Source of the DNA: Pseudomonadota bacterium
Lineage (GTDB): Bacteria > Pseudomonadota > Gammaproteobacteria > Acidithiobacillales > Acidithiobacillaceae
DNA: 64,000 bases
Reading direction: 5' to 3'
Assembly: GCA_021821885.1 (NCBI GenBank)
Contig: JAKARO010000009.1
Location: forward strand, 1 to 64,000
In this document: positions 1-7,888 of the stretch, piece by piece
Layout of the letters: every line of letters begins with the position of its first letter
Position numbering within the stretch: position 1 is the stretch's first letter
Made by a program: the position numbers and the translations under genes
Notes under the pieces: model-generated
Told to the model about the DNA's origin: nothing
Seen by the model: the letters and a program-made list of their open reading frames with translations, nothing else
The model's database searches: none

Positions 1-497
1 CCGTTTCCGATAGCACAAAACTGTCATCGAAAACGAGAATTCCGGGGCACGCATGGCGCAGGACGGTGAACCTCCTTTTCTGTGCCGGACCCGGTTTTTC
101 CACATACGCTGCGGCCTCGAGAGAGAGTACCGGAGGACGTACGGCCTCAGGCTTTTCTGGAGACAGACGGCCATTGTGTCCCCGTACTGGACTTCTGCCA
201 CTTCTTCTGGCCGGTTCCGGCCTTCCGTGCAGCGGCCCTGTGCCGTCCTGAAAAAACAGGATTCTCACTGCGTTCATGACGGCCCCGAACCGGCCGTCCG
301 CGTAAGGAAGTGCACGGGTTCCGGATCCTGGGGGGGAGGATTCTCCCAGAAGAACCAGGCCCCCATGGACCAGCACGCGTGCTGGAGTGATGACCACCAG
401 TCTCCTGGTAAAATGGTCCGCGCGATGGGGTTACCACCGGGCTGCCTTTCCGCTACCCGGGGCCGCCGGTCCCCACCGGCCGCCCGGAGTCGTCCGC
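1..497. other. Left-edge stretch without a recognisable gene
   Basis: None of the track ORFs here resembles a known protein, and they overlap one another on both strands as expected of GC-rich non-coding DNA. A perfect 16-bp palindrome, CCAGCACGCGTGCTGG, lies at 370-385. It could be an operator or a chance GC palindrome. I see no convincing terminator for the minus-strand roadblock gene that ends at 498. Confidence 0.5.
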
Positions 498-860
498 TCA
501 CAGGGCTGCGGCAATGCCTTTGGCGGCGCGGCTGGCGTCGAGGAAAATCAGGCCGAGTTTTGCTTCCTTGCGGGCAATAATGGTCAGCACGGCATCCTTT
601 CCGGCGTAGATGAGAATAACGTAACCGGATTCCCCCTTGATCATGACCTGCTCCAGGGTACCCCGGCTCAGTTCCGCTGCGGTTCTGTCTCCGAGGGACA
701 GCATGGCCGCCGGCATGGCGCCGACGCGATCCCCGTCCATGTCCTGCGCCAGGGAAGAAGCGACGGCAAGCCCGTCGAGGGAGATGATCGCCGACGCCCC
801 GATATCTGCCGCAGATCCGTCCAGTTCGTCCAGAATACTGCCAAGAACCTGTTCCCGCAT
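498..860 (-). CDS. Roadblock/LC7 domain protein
   Basis: A 120-residue single-domain protein of the roadblock/LC7 (MglB-like) family. The sequence shows the alternating helix/strand pattern of that fold: an N-terminal helix (VLGSILDELDG), a strand with a buried hydrophobic core (AIISLDGLAVAS), and the C-terminal strands LIYAGKDAVLTIIA and KLGLIFLD followed by a helix. Bacterial roadblock proteins usually act as dimeric regulators of small Ras-like GTPases, but no GTPase gene is adjacent here. It follows the protoglobin gene by about 60 bases on the same strand, so the two are probably co-transcribed from the sigma-54 type promoter at 1553-1568. The start ATG has AAGGGGA upstream. The family call is solid; the partner and role are unknown. 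Confidence 0.8.
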   Translation of the reverse strand: MREQVLGSILDELDGSAADIGASAIISLDGLAVASSLAQDMDGDRVGAMPAAMLSLGDRTAAELSRGTLEQVMIKGESGYVILIYAGKDAVLTIIARKEAKLGLIFLDASRAAKGIAAAL

Positions 861-923
861 GATTGTCCCCTTGTGTTTTTAGCTGGTTTCACCGTCCGGG
901 AGGCGCCACGCCTCCTGAAGTCC

Positions 924-1466
924 TTACCGCTGGCGCAGGCTGATCAGGTTTTCCAGCAGCGGTCTGGACAGCCCCGATGCGCTGCTCAGCCGTTCCATGC
1001 GGTCTTCCTCGTACGCCTGGTCGATCAGGAACTGGCAGGTGTCCAGCAGCCTGCCAAGGGCGCGGGTACACTTGTGTCCCTGATCCTCCACCTCCCGGCT
1101 CTCCAGCTCCGACTGCAGGCGCTGGAAGATCAGGGCGCGCAGGATGCTGAAGCTTGCGGCCACAAAGAGCGGCGGAATCTTCGCGATCACGTGCGTTTTC
1201 CCGATCTGCTTCTGGCGCGCGTAAAAGGCATCGTCGTAGTGGCCGCCGAGCAGGTCCCGCAGCCAGGCGTTATGGGTCGCCTTCAGCGCATCAACGCGTC
1301 CGTTCAGGATCTGGCTGGTTTCAGGCTCCGCGAGCAGCCGTTCATAGAAGCGGTCGGTGATTTCAGGAACATGGGGGGCCAGCCACTGCGCGTACGTCGG
1401 CATCCATCCCGCGCAGGGCCCGGAGGCGCCGGTAAGGCGGACGAAGACTTCCAACGGGTCAGACAT
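924..1466 (-). CDS. Protoglobin / globin-sensor family haem protein
   Basis: A stand-alone globin-coupled-sensor type globin of 180 residues, expected to bind haem and sense or bind O2, NO or CO in the cytoplasm. The F-helix region QKQIGKTHVIAKIPP carries the likely proximal histidine, and helix A/E regions such as PEITDRFYERLL and ALKATHNAWLRDLL fit the family. There is no output domain, so it must act alone or through a partner such as the downstream roadblock protein. The ORF track starts four codons earlier (1478), but those codons contain GGAG six bases before the ATG at 1466, making 1466 the better start. It is preceded by the best-matching sigma-54 element in the window. Confidence 0.8.
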   Translation of the reverse strand: MSDPLEVFVRLTGASGPCAGWMPTYAQWLAPHVPEITDRFYERLLAEPETSQILNGRVDALKATHNAWLRDLLGGHYDDAFYARQKQIGKTHVIAKIPPLFVAASFSILRALIFQRLQSELESREVEDQGHKCTRALGRLLDTCQFLIDQAYEEDRMERLSSASGLSRPLLENLISLRQR

Positions 1467-1512
1467 ATGGTTCTCCATATAGGTATCTAAAAAAACACAT
1501 TATTTTAAGATA

Positions 1513-1533
1513 TTCGCACCATTGGGATGCGAA
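1513..1533. promoter_or_regulatory. Inverted repeat TTCGCA-N9-TGCGAA with NtrC-like core
   Basis: On the minus strand the core reads GCATCCCAATGGTGC, i.e. GCAY-N6-GGTGC, the same pattern found near four other sigma-54 elements in the window. The flanks extend it to a perfect TTCGCA/TGCGAA dyad. It lies just downstream of the predicted protoglobin transcription start, so it might act as an enhancer from a downstream position or as a repressor site. Confidence 0.4.
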
Positions 1534-1552
1534 AAAAGCAGCAGGCTTCATA

Positions 1553-1568
1553 AGCAAAACATGTGCCA
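1553..1568 (-). promoter_or_regulatory. Sigma-54 promoter for the protoglobin gene
   Basis: The minus strand reads TGGCACATGTTTTGCT, a full match to the TGGCAC-N5-TTGCW consensus with GG-N10-GC spacing. It lies about 85 bases before the protoglobin start codon. This is the strongest -24/-12 element I found. Confidence 0.7.
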
Positions 1569-1860
1569 TAGTCGGTAACCAGAGCTTTCAGCCCAATTTT
1601 TCGCGTTACGGTGTCCTGGACCTTTCTTCGCCCGGGGAAGGTGTCCACCGGACTGGGCGGGGTCCATGCACCCGGCATCACCGTGGTGCAGTTCAGGGCC
1701 TGCGCACCAGAAGGGAGCGTGCAGGTTTTTCCGGCAGGGAGCCCCTTTCGTGCCGGGAATGGGAAAATCCGGACCCTGTGGTGGCCGTAAAACGGGCCTC
1801 CGCCCTGTCCCGCCCCCGCCTGGCGCCTCTATCCGGACTGCCGGTGTGACTTCCAATGGC
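1569..1860. other. Shared control region between divergent sigma-54 promoters
   Basis: No gene is visible here. The stretch separates two outward-facing sigma-54 type promoters and holds an NtrC-like dyad at 1674-1690, so its likely content is enhancer DNA serving both directions. Confidence 0.45.
1674..1690. promoter_or_regulatory. NtrC-like enhancer site
   Basis: The sequence GGCATCACCGTGGTGCA contains GCAT-N7-GTGC with the TGGTGC right half seen at the other sites. A further TGCACC half-site lies immediately upstream. It sits between the two divergent sigma-54 elements, a position suited to activating both. Confidence 0.35.
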
Positions 1861-1876
1861 CGGCATGGTTTTTGCT
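1861..1876 (+). promoter_or_regulatory. Sigma-54 promoter for the GGDEF-EAL gene
   Basis: CGGCATGGTTTTTGCT has GG-N10-GC spacing, a GGCA core at -24 and a TTTGCT at -12. The predicted transcription start is about 65 bases before the start codon region of the c-di-GMP gene. Confidence 0.6.
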
Positions 1877-1950
1877 GAGCACCAGCCTTGACAGGTGTTC
1901 AGGGTTAGGGTCCGAAAAATGCAGGAACGTCGGAAAGACTGGAGGCAGCA

Positions 1951-3801
1951 TTGTCTGGTGGGGTAGCCATGGACCTGAAGCTCTTTCTGGAAAGACTGGC
2001 GATGCTCTCGCGCGAACACGATTTTTCGAGCTATTTTGATCTGGTGGCCACCAGCGCCAGGGATATGCTGGATGGAGATGGGGCGGCATTTGTCCTGGTG
2101 CAGGGCGACCAGCAGCACTACCTCTTTTTCCACGGGCTTCCCGAGCCGTACAAGGCCTATGGAAAATATGCGTTTTCCATAGACGGAGGGATCAGCGGCG
2201 CCGCCATTGCCCGGAACGCGCCTGTCTTTACGGACGACTATCCCCACAGCCCCTGGGCCATAAAGGAGTTCTCGGACCTTGGCCTGAAGGGCAGCATGGC
2301 CATTCCGGTGCATGGCCGGGAATCCCGCCCGATTGGCACGCTGATCGTATCCTGGTTTAACCGCAGTCCGTGCCAGCCGGACGGGCTCCAGCTGCAGTCG
2401 GCCAGTGTTCTGGCCGACATGCTCGGGATGGCCTGGCACCGCATGGAACTTGCCAGCCATCTGGACCAGATGGCCCAGACCGACAGCCTGACCGGGGTCT
2501 ACAACCGGTACCGGCTGACCGAGCGCATCCGGGATTCCTGCCTGCGGGCCCGACGCCGCGGCCGCATGCTGGGGGTTGTCATGCTGGACATTGATGGCTT
2601 CAAGGATGTGAACGATTCCCTGGGACACCATGCCGGAGACCGCCTGCTGCGGGAAATTGTCAGCCGTCTGCGGGATATTCTCCGTTCCGGGGACGTAATC
2701 GTCCGCTACGCCGGAGATGAATTCGTGCTGCTCCTCGAAGATGTCCGCTGCTCTGCCCACCTGGCCCAGGTGCTGGTGAGGGTAAGGCTGGCCCTCAATC
2801 TCCGCATCCGGATCGATGGCCGCGAAGTAAAAGTAAGCACCAGTATCGGGGCCACACTCTATCCACAGGATCCGGGCGAGCCGGAACTGCTCCTCCAGCA
2901 CGCCGATCTGGCGCTGTACCGGGCCAAGTCCATGGGGGGAAACTGCATCTGCCACCACGATCTGGAGATTGACAACCAGACCGAATACCGGCAGTTCATC
3001 CGCGGAGAACTGCCCCGTGCCCTGGAAAAATCGGAATTTGTCCTCCACTGGCAGCCCATCATTTCCGTCCATGACGGACGCTGTACCGGGGCAGAAGCGC
3101 TGCTGCGCTGGCAGCATCCCTATCTGGGCCTGCTGCTTCCGGACCGGTTCCTGGATGTTCTGGAAGGTTCTCCTTTCATCCAGGAAGTGGGGAAATGGAT
3201 CTTCCGCAGCGTCTGCAGCCAGGGAGAGGCCTGGCGGCGCGACGGGTTTGTCCTTGACCTGCACATCAATCTCTCCACCAGGGAAATTGAAAGCCACCAG
3301 CTCTGCCAGGATATCCGCAATGTCCTGGACCAGCATCCCTACCTTCCAGCCCACAGCATCTGCATGGAAATTGTGGAACGGAAAGCGCTGCGGGACATCG
3401 GGAAAAGCAGCCAGCTCATTGCCGACTGCCGGAGCCTGGGCGTGCATTTTGCGCTGGATGATTTCGGAACGGGGCCTGCGGCCCTGCAGTACCTTCTGGA
3501 ACTGGACTGTGACCAGGTCAAGATCGACCACAGTTTTGTGATCCCCATGATGGAAAGCGCGCGCCACCGCAAGATGGTCCGCGCCATTATTGAAATGTCC
3601 CATGCGCTGGGTGTCCTGGTGACGGCCGAGGGCATCGAGAATGACGCGACCCTGAACTGCCTGCGCGAGATGGGGGTAGACCGGGGCCAGGGATTTGGCA
3701 TCGGAAGGCCCATGCCCGCCGAAGAATTTGCGCTTTTCCTGGCCGGCCGGGCCAGGGATGGCGCGGCGGGGGATGTCCGCCCTCTCCAGGGGATCGGGTA
3801 A
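1951..3801 (+). CDS. GAF-GGDEF-EAL cyclic-di-GMP turnover protein
   Basis: A 616-residue cytoplasmic protein with a GAF sensor (about residues 20-170), a diguanylate cyclase GGDEF domain (about 175-335) and an EAL phosphodiesterase domain (about 355-600). The cyclase motif reads AGDEF, a permitted variant, and RSGD five residues upstream forms the RxxD product-inhibition site. The EAL domain retains EALLRW, the INLS asparagine, the MEIVE glutamate, the DDFG pair, VKID and AEGIE, so both activities may be functional. The TTG at 1951 has GGAGG five bases upstream; the ATG at 1969 with GGTGGGG upstream is an equally possible start. No membrane segment is visible. It is preceded by a sigma-54 type element and diverges from the protoglobin gene. 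Confidence 0.93.
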   Translation: MSGGVAMDLKLFLERLAMLSREHDFSSYFDLVATSARDMLDGDGAAFVLVQGDQQHYLFFHGLPEPYKAYGKYAFSIDGGISGAAIARNAPVFTDDYPHSPWAIKEFSDLGLKGSMAIPVHGRESRPIGTLIVSWFNRSPCQPDGLQLQSASVLADMLGMAWHRMELASHLDQMAQTDSLTGVYNRYRLTERIRDSCLRARRRGRMLGVVMLDIDGFKDVNDSLGHHAGDRLLREIVSRLRDILRSGDVIVRYAGDEFVLLLEDVRCSAHLAQVLVRVRLALNLRIRIDGREVKVSTSIGATLYPQDPGEPELLLQHADLALYRAKSMGGNCICHHDLEIDNQTEYRQFIRGELPRALEKSEFVLHWQPIISVHDGRCTGAEALLRWQHPYLGLLLPDRFLDVLEGSPFIQEVGKWIFRSVCSQGEAWRRDGFVLDLHINLSTREIESHQLCQDIRNVLDQHPYLPAHSICMEIVERKALRDIGKSSQLIADCRSLGVHFALDDFGTGPAALQYLLELDCDQVKIDHSFVIPMMESARHRKMVRAIIEMSHALGVLVTAEGIENDATLNCLREMGVDRGQGFGIGRPMPAEEFALFLAGRARDGAAGDVRPLQGIG

Positions 3802-4325
3802 CACGCCCAACCCGGGGAAGCGGGTGGGGCTTCTGGCCAGGACCTGCAGTACGCCGGCGGTACCCGCAGCGGAACGGCCGGCTGAGGAGCCGGGATCCGC
3901 GATCCGGCCAGACCGCTTCTGCCTGCCATGGACCTGCAGAAGGCCCGTACCCGCGCAGATCCTCTCCCGCTGAGGATTCCCGGATGCAGGGAGGTAATGC
4001 GGTCTTGTCCCGGCTTTTCCAGGTTTCTGTTCCCCATACGGGATGTCCTTGCCGTACTCCCCTGGCCCATGCGCGGGGGATGCCCGTGTCCGCAACTTTG
4101 TTGGCCGGACACCGGCCGGATTCCCGGTGAAGGGGGCTTCGGGGCCGCGTCTTCCTCCCCCTGCTGGCCAGCCAGCGGTGTTTTCCCTCAGGTCCGGCAG
4201 GCGGGACGGAAATGCGGGTGCCCGTCCCGGAGCGTCAACTAAAAGGAAACGCAATAGAGAGAAAAATGAACTTTCCAGAAACAGGCAGGGGGCCGATCAT
4301 GCAGTGGAGGCCCCAAAGAGACCGC
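3802..4325. other. Long leader-side intergenic stretch before exbB
   Basis: About 520 bases with no recognisable gene. It is GC-rich, with several short hairpins. I see no convincing terminator for the c-di-GMP gene and no complete riboswitch. Confidence 0.4.
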
Positions 4326-4370
4326 GTAACAGAATGGTGCGGAAAAGGGCAGACGCACACCAATGGTGCA
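4326..4370. promoter_or_regulatory. Tandem NtrC-like enhancer sites upstream of exbB
   Basis: The right-hand site (4354-4370) reads CGCACACCAATGGTGCA and matches 13 of 17 positions of the classic TGCACCAAAATGGTGCA site. A degenerate copy sharing ATGGTGC lies 30 bases upstream, about three helical turns away, as is usual for cooperative NtrC pairs. The -24 element is about 60 bases downstream. Confidence 0.55.
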
Positions 4371-4430
4371 TCCGGAGGCCGCCATGGGGGAAATTGACCG
4401 GAAAATCCCGTCCGGGAACCGGTTGCCCGG

Positions 4431-4446
4431 TGGTACACGGATTGCT
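4431..4446 (+). promoter_or_regulatory. Sigma-54 promoter for exbB and the purine run
   Basis: TGGTACACGGATTGCT has GG-N10-GC spacing and a perfect TTGCT -12 element. The start codon of exbB lies 40 bases beyond the -12, leaving a short leader that contains the GGGAG ribosome-binding site. Confidence 0.6.
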
Positions 4447-4485
4447 ACTACGAAGTCCAGAGAGCCAATTCAGGGAGCAATTTCA

Positions 4486-5187
4486 ATGTCATTATCTTAT
4501 CTGGTCCACCTGGCAAACTATTCCGATGGCGTGCTGTATCTCCTGCTTGTCCTGTTTACCATCGAACTGGCCGTCATCTTCGACCGTCTGCTGTATCTTC
4601 GCGGCGCCATGGCTGAGGGGCGCAAGGTTTTGTGGACGGTTTCCAACCGGGGAAAGCTGCAGCGCCAGGACCTCGAGGAAATTGCACGGATGGCCGCCGG
4701 ACGTCCCGAAGAGTCCCTGCTGAAGGTGGCCCTGCGGCATTTCAACCTGATTCACCATTATGGGAGCGCGCGCGGAGAAGCCTTTGCCAACCGCCTCGAT
4801 GAGGCCATCTTCCTGACGACGCCCAGCCTCGACCGCCGGCTGTGGATACTGGACACCATTGTTACCCTGGCACCCCTGCTGGGGCTGTTCGGCACCATTC
4901 TGGGAATGTTCCACGCGTTCTCCATCCTGGCGGCGCCCGGCCACAGCCCTGACTCCGTGACGGGTGGCGTGGCAGATGCCCTGATTGCCACGGCGTCTGG
5001 CCTGTTTATCGCCATGATCGGGCTCCTGGGCTACAACGCCTTCAACAACGCCATCGATAAAACCATTTTCCAGCTGGAATCGCTCAAGGTGGTGCTGATG
5101 AACCGGCTGGATGGTGCCCCGGTAGTCCTTGAGGAAGCCGCGGTAGAGGCTCCGGCTGCCGGACTGTCCCAGGCCGTCGCCCAGTAA
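4486..5187 (+). CDS. exbB: ExbB/TolQ-family proton channel subunit
   Basis: A 233-residue inner-membrane protein of the MotA/TolQ/ExbB family. It has one N-terminal membrane segment (VLYLLLVLFTIELAVIF), a cytoplasmic loop, and two C-terminal segments (TLAPLLGLFGTILGMFHAFS and TASGLFIAMIGLLGYNAF). The GLFGTILGM motif is typical. With ExbD it forms the proton-driven motor that energises TonB. The start is placed at the ATG at 4486, which has GGGAG upstream and fits the sigma-54 element, rather than at the track start 41 codons earlier. It is the first gene of the exbB-exbD-tonB set, which runs directly into nucleobase transport and breakdown genes. Confidence 0.92.
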   Translation: MSLSYLVHLANYSDGVLYLLLVLFTIELAVIFDRLLYLRGAMAEGRKVLWTVSNRGKLQRQDLEEIARMAAGRPEESLLKVALRHFNLIHHYGSARGEAFANRLDEAIFLTTPSLDRRLWILDTIVTLAPLLGLFGTILGMFHAFSILAAPGHSPDSVTGGVADALIATASGLFIAMIGLLGYNAFNNAIDKTIFQLESLKVVLMNRLDGAPVVLEEAAVEAPAAGLSQAVAQ

Positions 5188-5221
5188 GTCCGGCCACCGG
5201 AATCCGAAGGAGGACCACGCC

Positions 5222-5620
5222 ATGCTGCCCCAGCGCCGCCCACGCAAAAAAGGCCGTGTCGAAATTATCCCGATGATTGATGTCATGCTCTTTCTGCTGG
5301 TCTTTTTCATCATGATCACCCTGCAGATGGTGACGGACAGGGGGCTCAAGATCCAGCTTCCCGGTTCCAGCCAGGCCCATGTGCTGCCCCACCCCCATTT
5401 CGTGGTGAATATCCAGGCAGATGGCCGGGTCACCCTGAAGGGAAAAACGATGGATCTGGCCGGTCTGACCCGGTTTCTGGCCGCCGATGGCGACGCGGGG
5501 GGGACGCAGATTACCGTGGCTGCCGACCGGATGGTGCCGTTCCGGGATTTTGTGCACGTCATGGGTGCCTGCAGAAAGGCAGGGGTAACCCGCATCGGCA
5601 TAGCGGCCAGGAATTCCTGA
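5222..5620 (+). CDS. exbD: ExbD/TolR-family protein
   Basis: A 132-residue protein with a short basic cytoplasmic N-terminus, one membrane helix and a periplasmic domain. The helix region PMIDVMLFLLVFF contains the conserved aspartate that couples proton flow in ExbD. A strong GAAGGAGGA precedes the ATG. It lies 34 bases after exbB and just before tonB, and is expected to form the ExbB-ExbD motor at the inner membrane. Confidence 0.92.
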   Translation: MLPQRRPRKKGRVEIIPMIDVMLFLLVFFIMITLQMVTDRGLKIQLPGSSQAHVLPHPHFVVNIQADGRVTLKGKTMDLAGLTRFLAADGDAGGTQITVAADRMVPFRDFVHVMGACRKAGVTRIGIAARNS

Positions 5621-5727
5621 ACGTGTACGCCGGGGGGCTGCAGGTTCCAGCGGGCACGGCCCGGAACAGGAGCGTGAAGATGGCAGGCATGGTGCTGCAC
5701 GCAGCGGGGGATCCGGAAGGGGAGGGC

Positions 5728-6459
5728 ATGGAACGCCGCCGCATGGCGGCGGCCATTGCCGGGGCCCTGGCCGTCGAGGCCGTGCTGGTGGCCATCGTGC
5801 TCTGGACAGGCCATGGCCGGGTGGCGGTTCCGCCGGTGGTGCACAGGACGCAGGTGATCTCCATCGAGATGGCCGCAATGCCCCCGGCACCGCCCCGGCC
5901 GGTGCCCCGGCCAGCCCCCCAAAAGGCCGTGCCACCAAGACCGGTACCTGCGCCGGTCCCGGTGCACCGGGTGGCTCCCGCACCGCGTCCGGTCACCCAT
6001 TCCGCCGCCCCCAGGCCTGTGGTCCAGAAGGCTCCGGTCCAGCCTCCCGTTCCGGTGCCACCCGCACCCGCGGTGCCGCCGGTTCCAAAACCGCAGCCTC
6101 CTGCGCCCCCGCCGGTTCCAGCACCGCAGCCTCCTGCGCCCCCGGTGATGACGGCCGCAGAACAGGCCTCCCTGATATCCCGGTATGTGGCTCTTGTGCG
6201 ACCGGTGATCGAGCAGAATCTCCGGGTGCCGGGGGAACTCCGGGCCATGGGGATGTCCGGCCGCGCGACAGTCGAATTCAGGGTTTCGCCGGCCGGCCAG
6301 GTACTCTGGGCCCGGATCGTGAAACCCAGCCCGCTTGGTGCGGTCAACCGGGCGGCCCTGGCCGCGGTAAAGGACGGGGATTTTCCGGCATTCCTCCACA
6401 AAATGGCGCCGAAGGACACCATTTTCCAGATTTCCATCGAGGTCGGCAGCTCTGGCTGA
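5728..6459 (+). CDS. tonB: TonB-like energy transducer
   Basis: A 243-residue protein with an N-terminal membrane anchor (AAAIAGALAVEAVLVAIVLW), a long proline-rich periplasmic spacer (about residues 50-145, with repeated APQPPAPP-type units) and a C-terminal TonB domain ending QISIEVGSSG. The C-terminal segment RATVEFRVSPAGQVLWARIVKPS is typical of the TonB_C fold. The start ATG at 5728 has GGAAGGGGAGGG just upstream; the track start at 5623 is a GTG without a good site. The protein should carry ExbBD energy to a TonB-dependent receptor, for which the gene at 22824 is the obvious candidate. Confidence 0.88.
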   Translation: MERRRMAAAIAGALAVEAVLVAIVLWTGHGRVAVPPVVHRTQVISIEMAAMPPAPPRPVPRPAPQKAVPPRPVPAPVPVHRVAPAPRPVTHSAAPRPVVQKAPVQPPVPVPPAPAVPPVPKPQPPAPPPVPAPQPPAPPVMTAAEQASLISRYVALVRPVIEQNLRVPGELRAMGMSGRATVEFRVSPAGQVLWARIVKPSPLGAVNRAALAAVKDGDFPAFLHKMAPKDTIFQISIEVGSSG

Positions 6460-6502
6460 TGGCCGGGCTGCGGAACAGGTTTTTACGGCAGGGGAGAGGG
6501 GC

Positions 6503-7888
6503 ATGGCGGACCGGCATTCCATACAATCCACGACAGAACCCGAAAGGATGGCTTCCGCCGGCGGCGTAGGCATGATCTGGCTGGCGGCGACGATGACGGC
6601 GTCCACCCTGCCTCTCGGCGCCCTGATTGCCACGCTTTTCCCCCATGCGGCCTTCTTTTGGGTGGTGGCGGTCGCGGCGGCGTTTTTCCTGGGCGTCGGG
6701 GTGCTGAGCCTGCCGGGGTACCGCCTGGGCATACCGACCATGGCGGTTTCCGAACGGGTGTTCGGAAAGGGGGCGAACCGCCTGGTTTCCCTCGCCAGCT
6801 GGTTTTCCCAGATCGGATGGCAGGCGGTCGTCCTGGTCCTGGTCGTTTTCACGGTCCGCAGCGTGCTGGTGTACACCCGTCTTGTCCAGGGGCCGGAAGC
6901 GCTGTATGTGGCCATCGTTTTTTCCGTCCTGGCCAATTTCGCCGTCCCGGTCGCCGGATATGGCGCGATCGTCAGGGCGCAGACGGTGTCGTCGGTCATG
7001 ATGGGGCTGTTTGCCCTATACATTTTTCTGCATCTCGGTGGCCTGCCGCTCCTCGCCCATGGCCACGGTCCCGTATCGTTCCTGCAGACCGCGGGTGCCA
7101 TCTCCCTCGCCCTGATGGGGGGGGCGCTTTCCTGGACGATGTTTGCCTCGGACTATTCCCGGTTCATCCCCAGCCGGACCCGGTCCTGGCGGGTGGCGTT
7201 CTGGCCGGCCCTGGGAGGGGCCGCCGGCGGATCCCTGGTGCTTGCCCTGTCCTTTGTGCTCTATTTCCGGGGTGGCATTGCCCTTGGCCCCTCGGGACTT
7301 TCCCTTTCGGCAGGGGGAATGGCATCGGCCCCGCTGTATCTGGGATTCTGCCTGTTCGCGATGCTGGGGCTGCTGGCCTCCAATTTCCTGAATTCCTACA
7401 GTTCGGCGTTCAGCCTGGCGGTTTTTCTGGGCAGGGACCTCGACCGCAAATGGGTCACGGTGACCGATGCGGCCCTCGCCACCGGAATCGCCCTGTATGT
7501 GCTGTTTGTGTCTCCCTCGTTCCTCGATACGTTCCAGACGTTTCTGGATCTGCTGATTCTTGTGGCGGCCCCCTGGACCGGGCTGATGCTGGTCCGGGTG
7601 CTGCTGGGTCCCGGGATTTCCGGGACCGGCCCGGAACCCCTGGAGGGCGCGGCCAGCGTGCTCATTCTGGTGGCCGGGATTGCCGCGACCGCGGCGTTCT
7701 CCGACAACCCGCTCTGGACCGGTGCCGGTGCCGGCCTGTTCCAGGATACGGACCTCTCCCCGCTGGCGGGTTTTGGCCTGGCGGCCTTTCTGGGCCTTGC
7801 CTGCCGGCCGCTTCTGCGGGCGGCCGGGAACCGGATTCCGCGCGCGGTGGCCGCGGAAGTGGCGGGGCAGCCGGGGGCCGGAGAATGA
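6503..7888 (+). CDS. NCS1-family nucleobase permease
   Basis: A 461-residue inner-membrane transporter with about 12 hydrophobic segments, related to the cytosine/purine/uracil/allantoin permeases (NCS1). Supporting signatures include ASWFSQIGWQAVVLV in TM3, the ALMGGALSWTMFASDYSRF region (the NCS1 DYSR-type loop) and SNFLNSYSSAFSLAVF in TM8. The likely role is proton- or sodium-driven import of a purine or pyrimidine base. It follows tonB closely and its stop overlaps the ATG of the guanine deaminase gene (ATGA), so import and deamination are translationally coupled. The exact substrate is not visible, but adenine, guanine, hypoxanthine or uracil are the sensible guesses from the operon. Confidence 0.85.
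   Translation: MADRHSIQSTTEPERMASAGGVGMIWLAATMTASTLPLGALIATLFPHAAFFWVVAVAAAFFLGVGVLSLPGYRLGIPTMAVSERVFGKGANRLVSLASWFSQIGWQAVVLVLVVFTVRSVLVYTRLVQGPEALYVAIVFSVLANFAVPVAGYGAIVRAQTVSSVMMGLFALYIFLHLGGLPLLAHGHGPVSFLQTAGAISLALMGGALSWTMFASDYSRFIPSRTRSWRVAFWPALGGAAGGSLVLALSFVLYFRGGIALGPSGLSLSAGGMASAPLYLGFCLFAMLGLLASNFLNSYSSAFSLAVFLGRDLDRKWVTVTDAALATGIALYVLFVSPSFLDTFQTFLDLLILVAAPWTGLMLVRVLLGPGISGTGPEPLEGAASVLILVAGIAATAAFSDNPLWTGAGAGLFQDTDLSPLAGFGLAAFLGLACRPLLRAAGNRIPRAVAAEVAGQPGAGE

Noticed and set aside
387-1490. Plus-strand ORF of 367 codons
   Set aside because: It lies antisense to the roadblock and protoglobin genes, which carry clear family motifs and ribosome sites.
3880-4150. Possible cobalamin riboswitch before exbB
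   Set aside because: Fragments such as TGTCCGCAACT look like parts of the B12 core, but the boxes are not in the right order on either strand and the B12 box itself is missing.
1693-4254. Long antisense ORF (853 codons) opposite the GGDEF-EAL gene
   Set aside because: It is a shadow in high-GC DNA. The plus-strand frame has full domain motifs and the antisense protein resembles nothing. The same holds for 4492-7101, 8607-10277 and 11142-13469.
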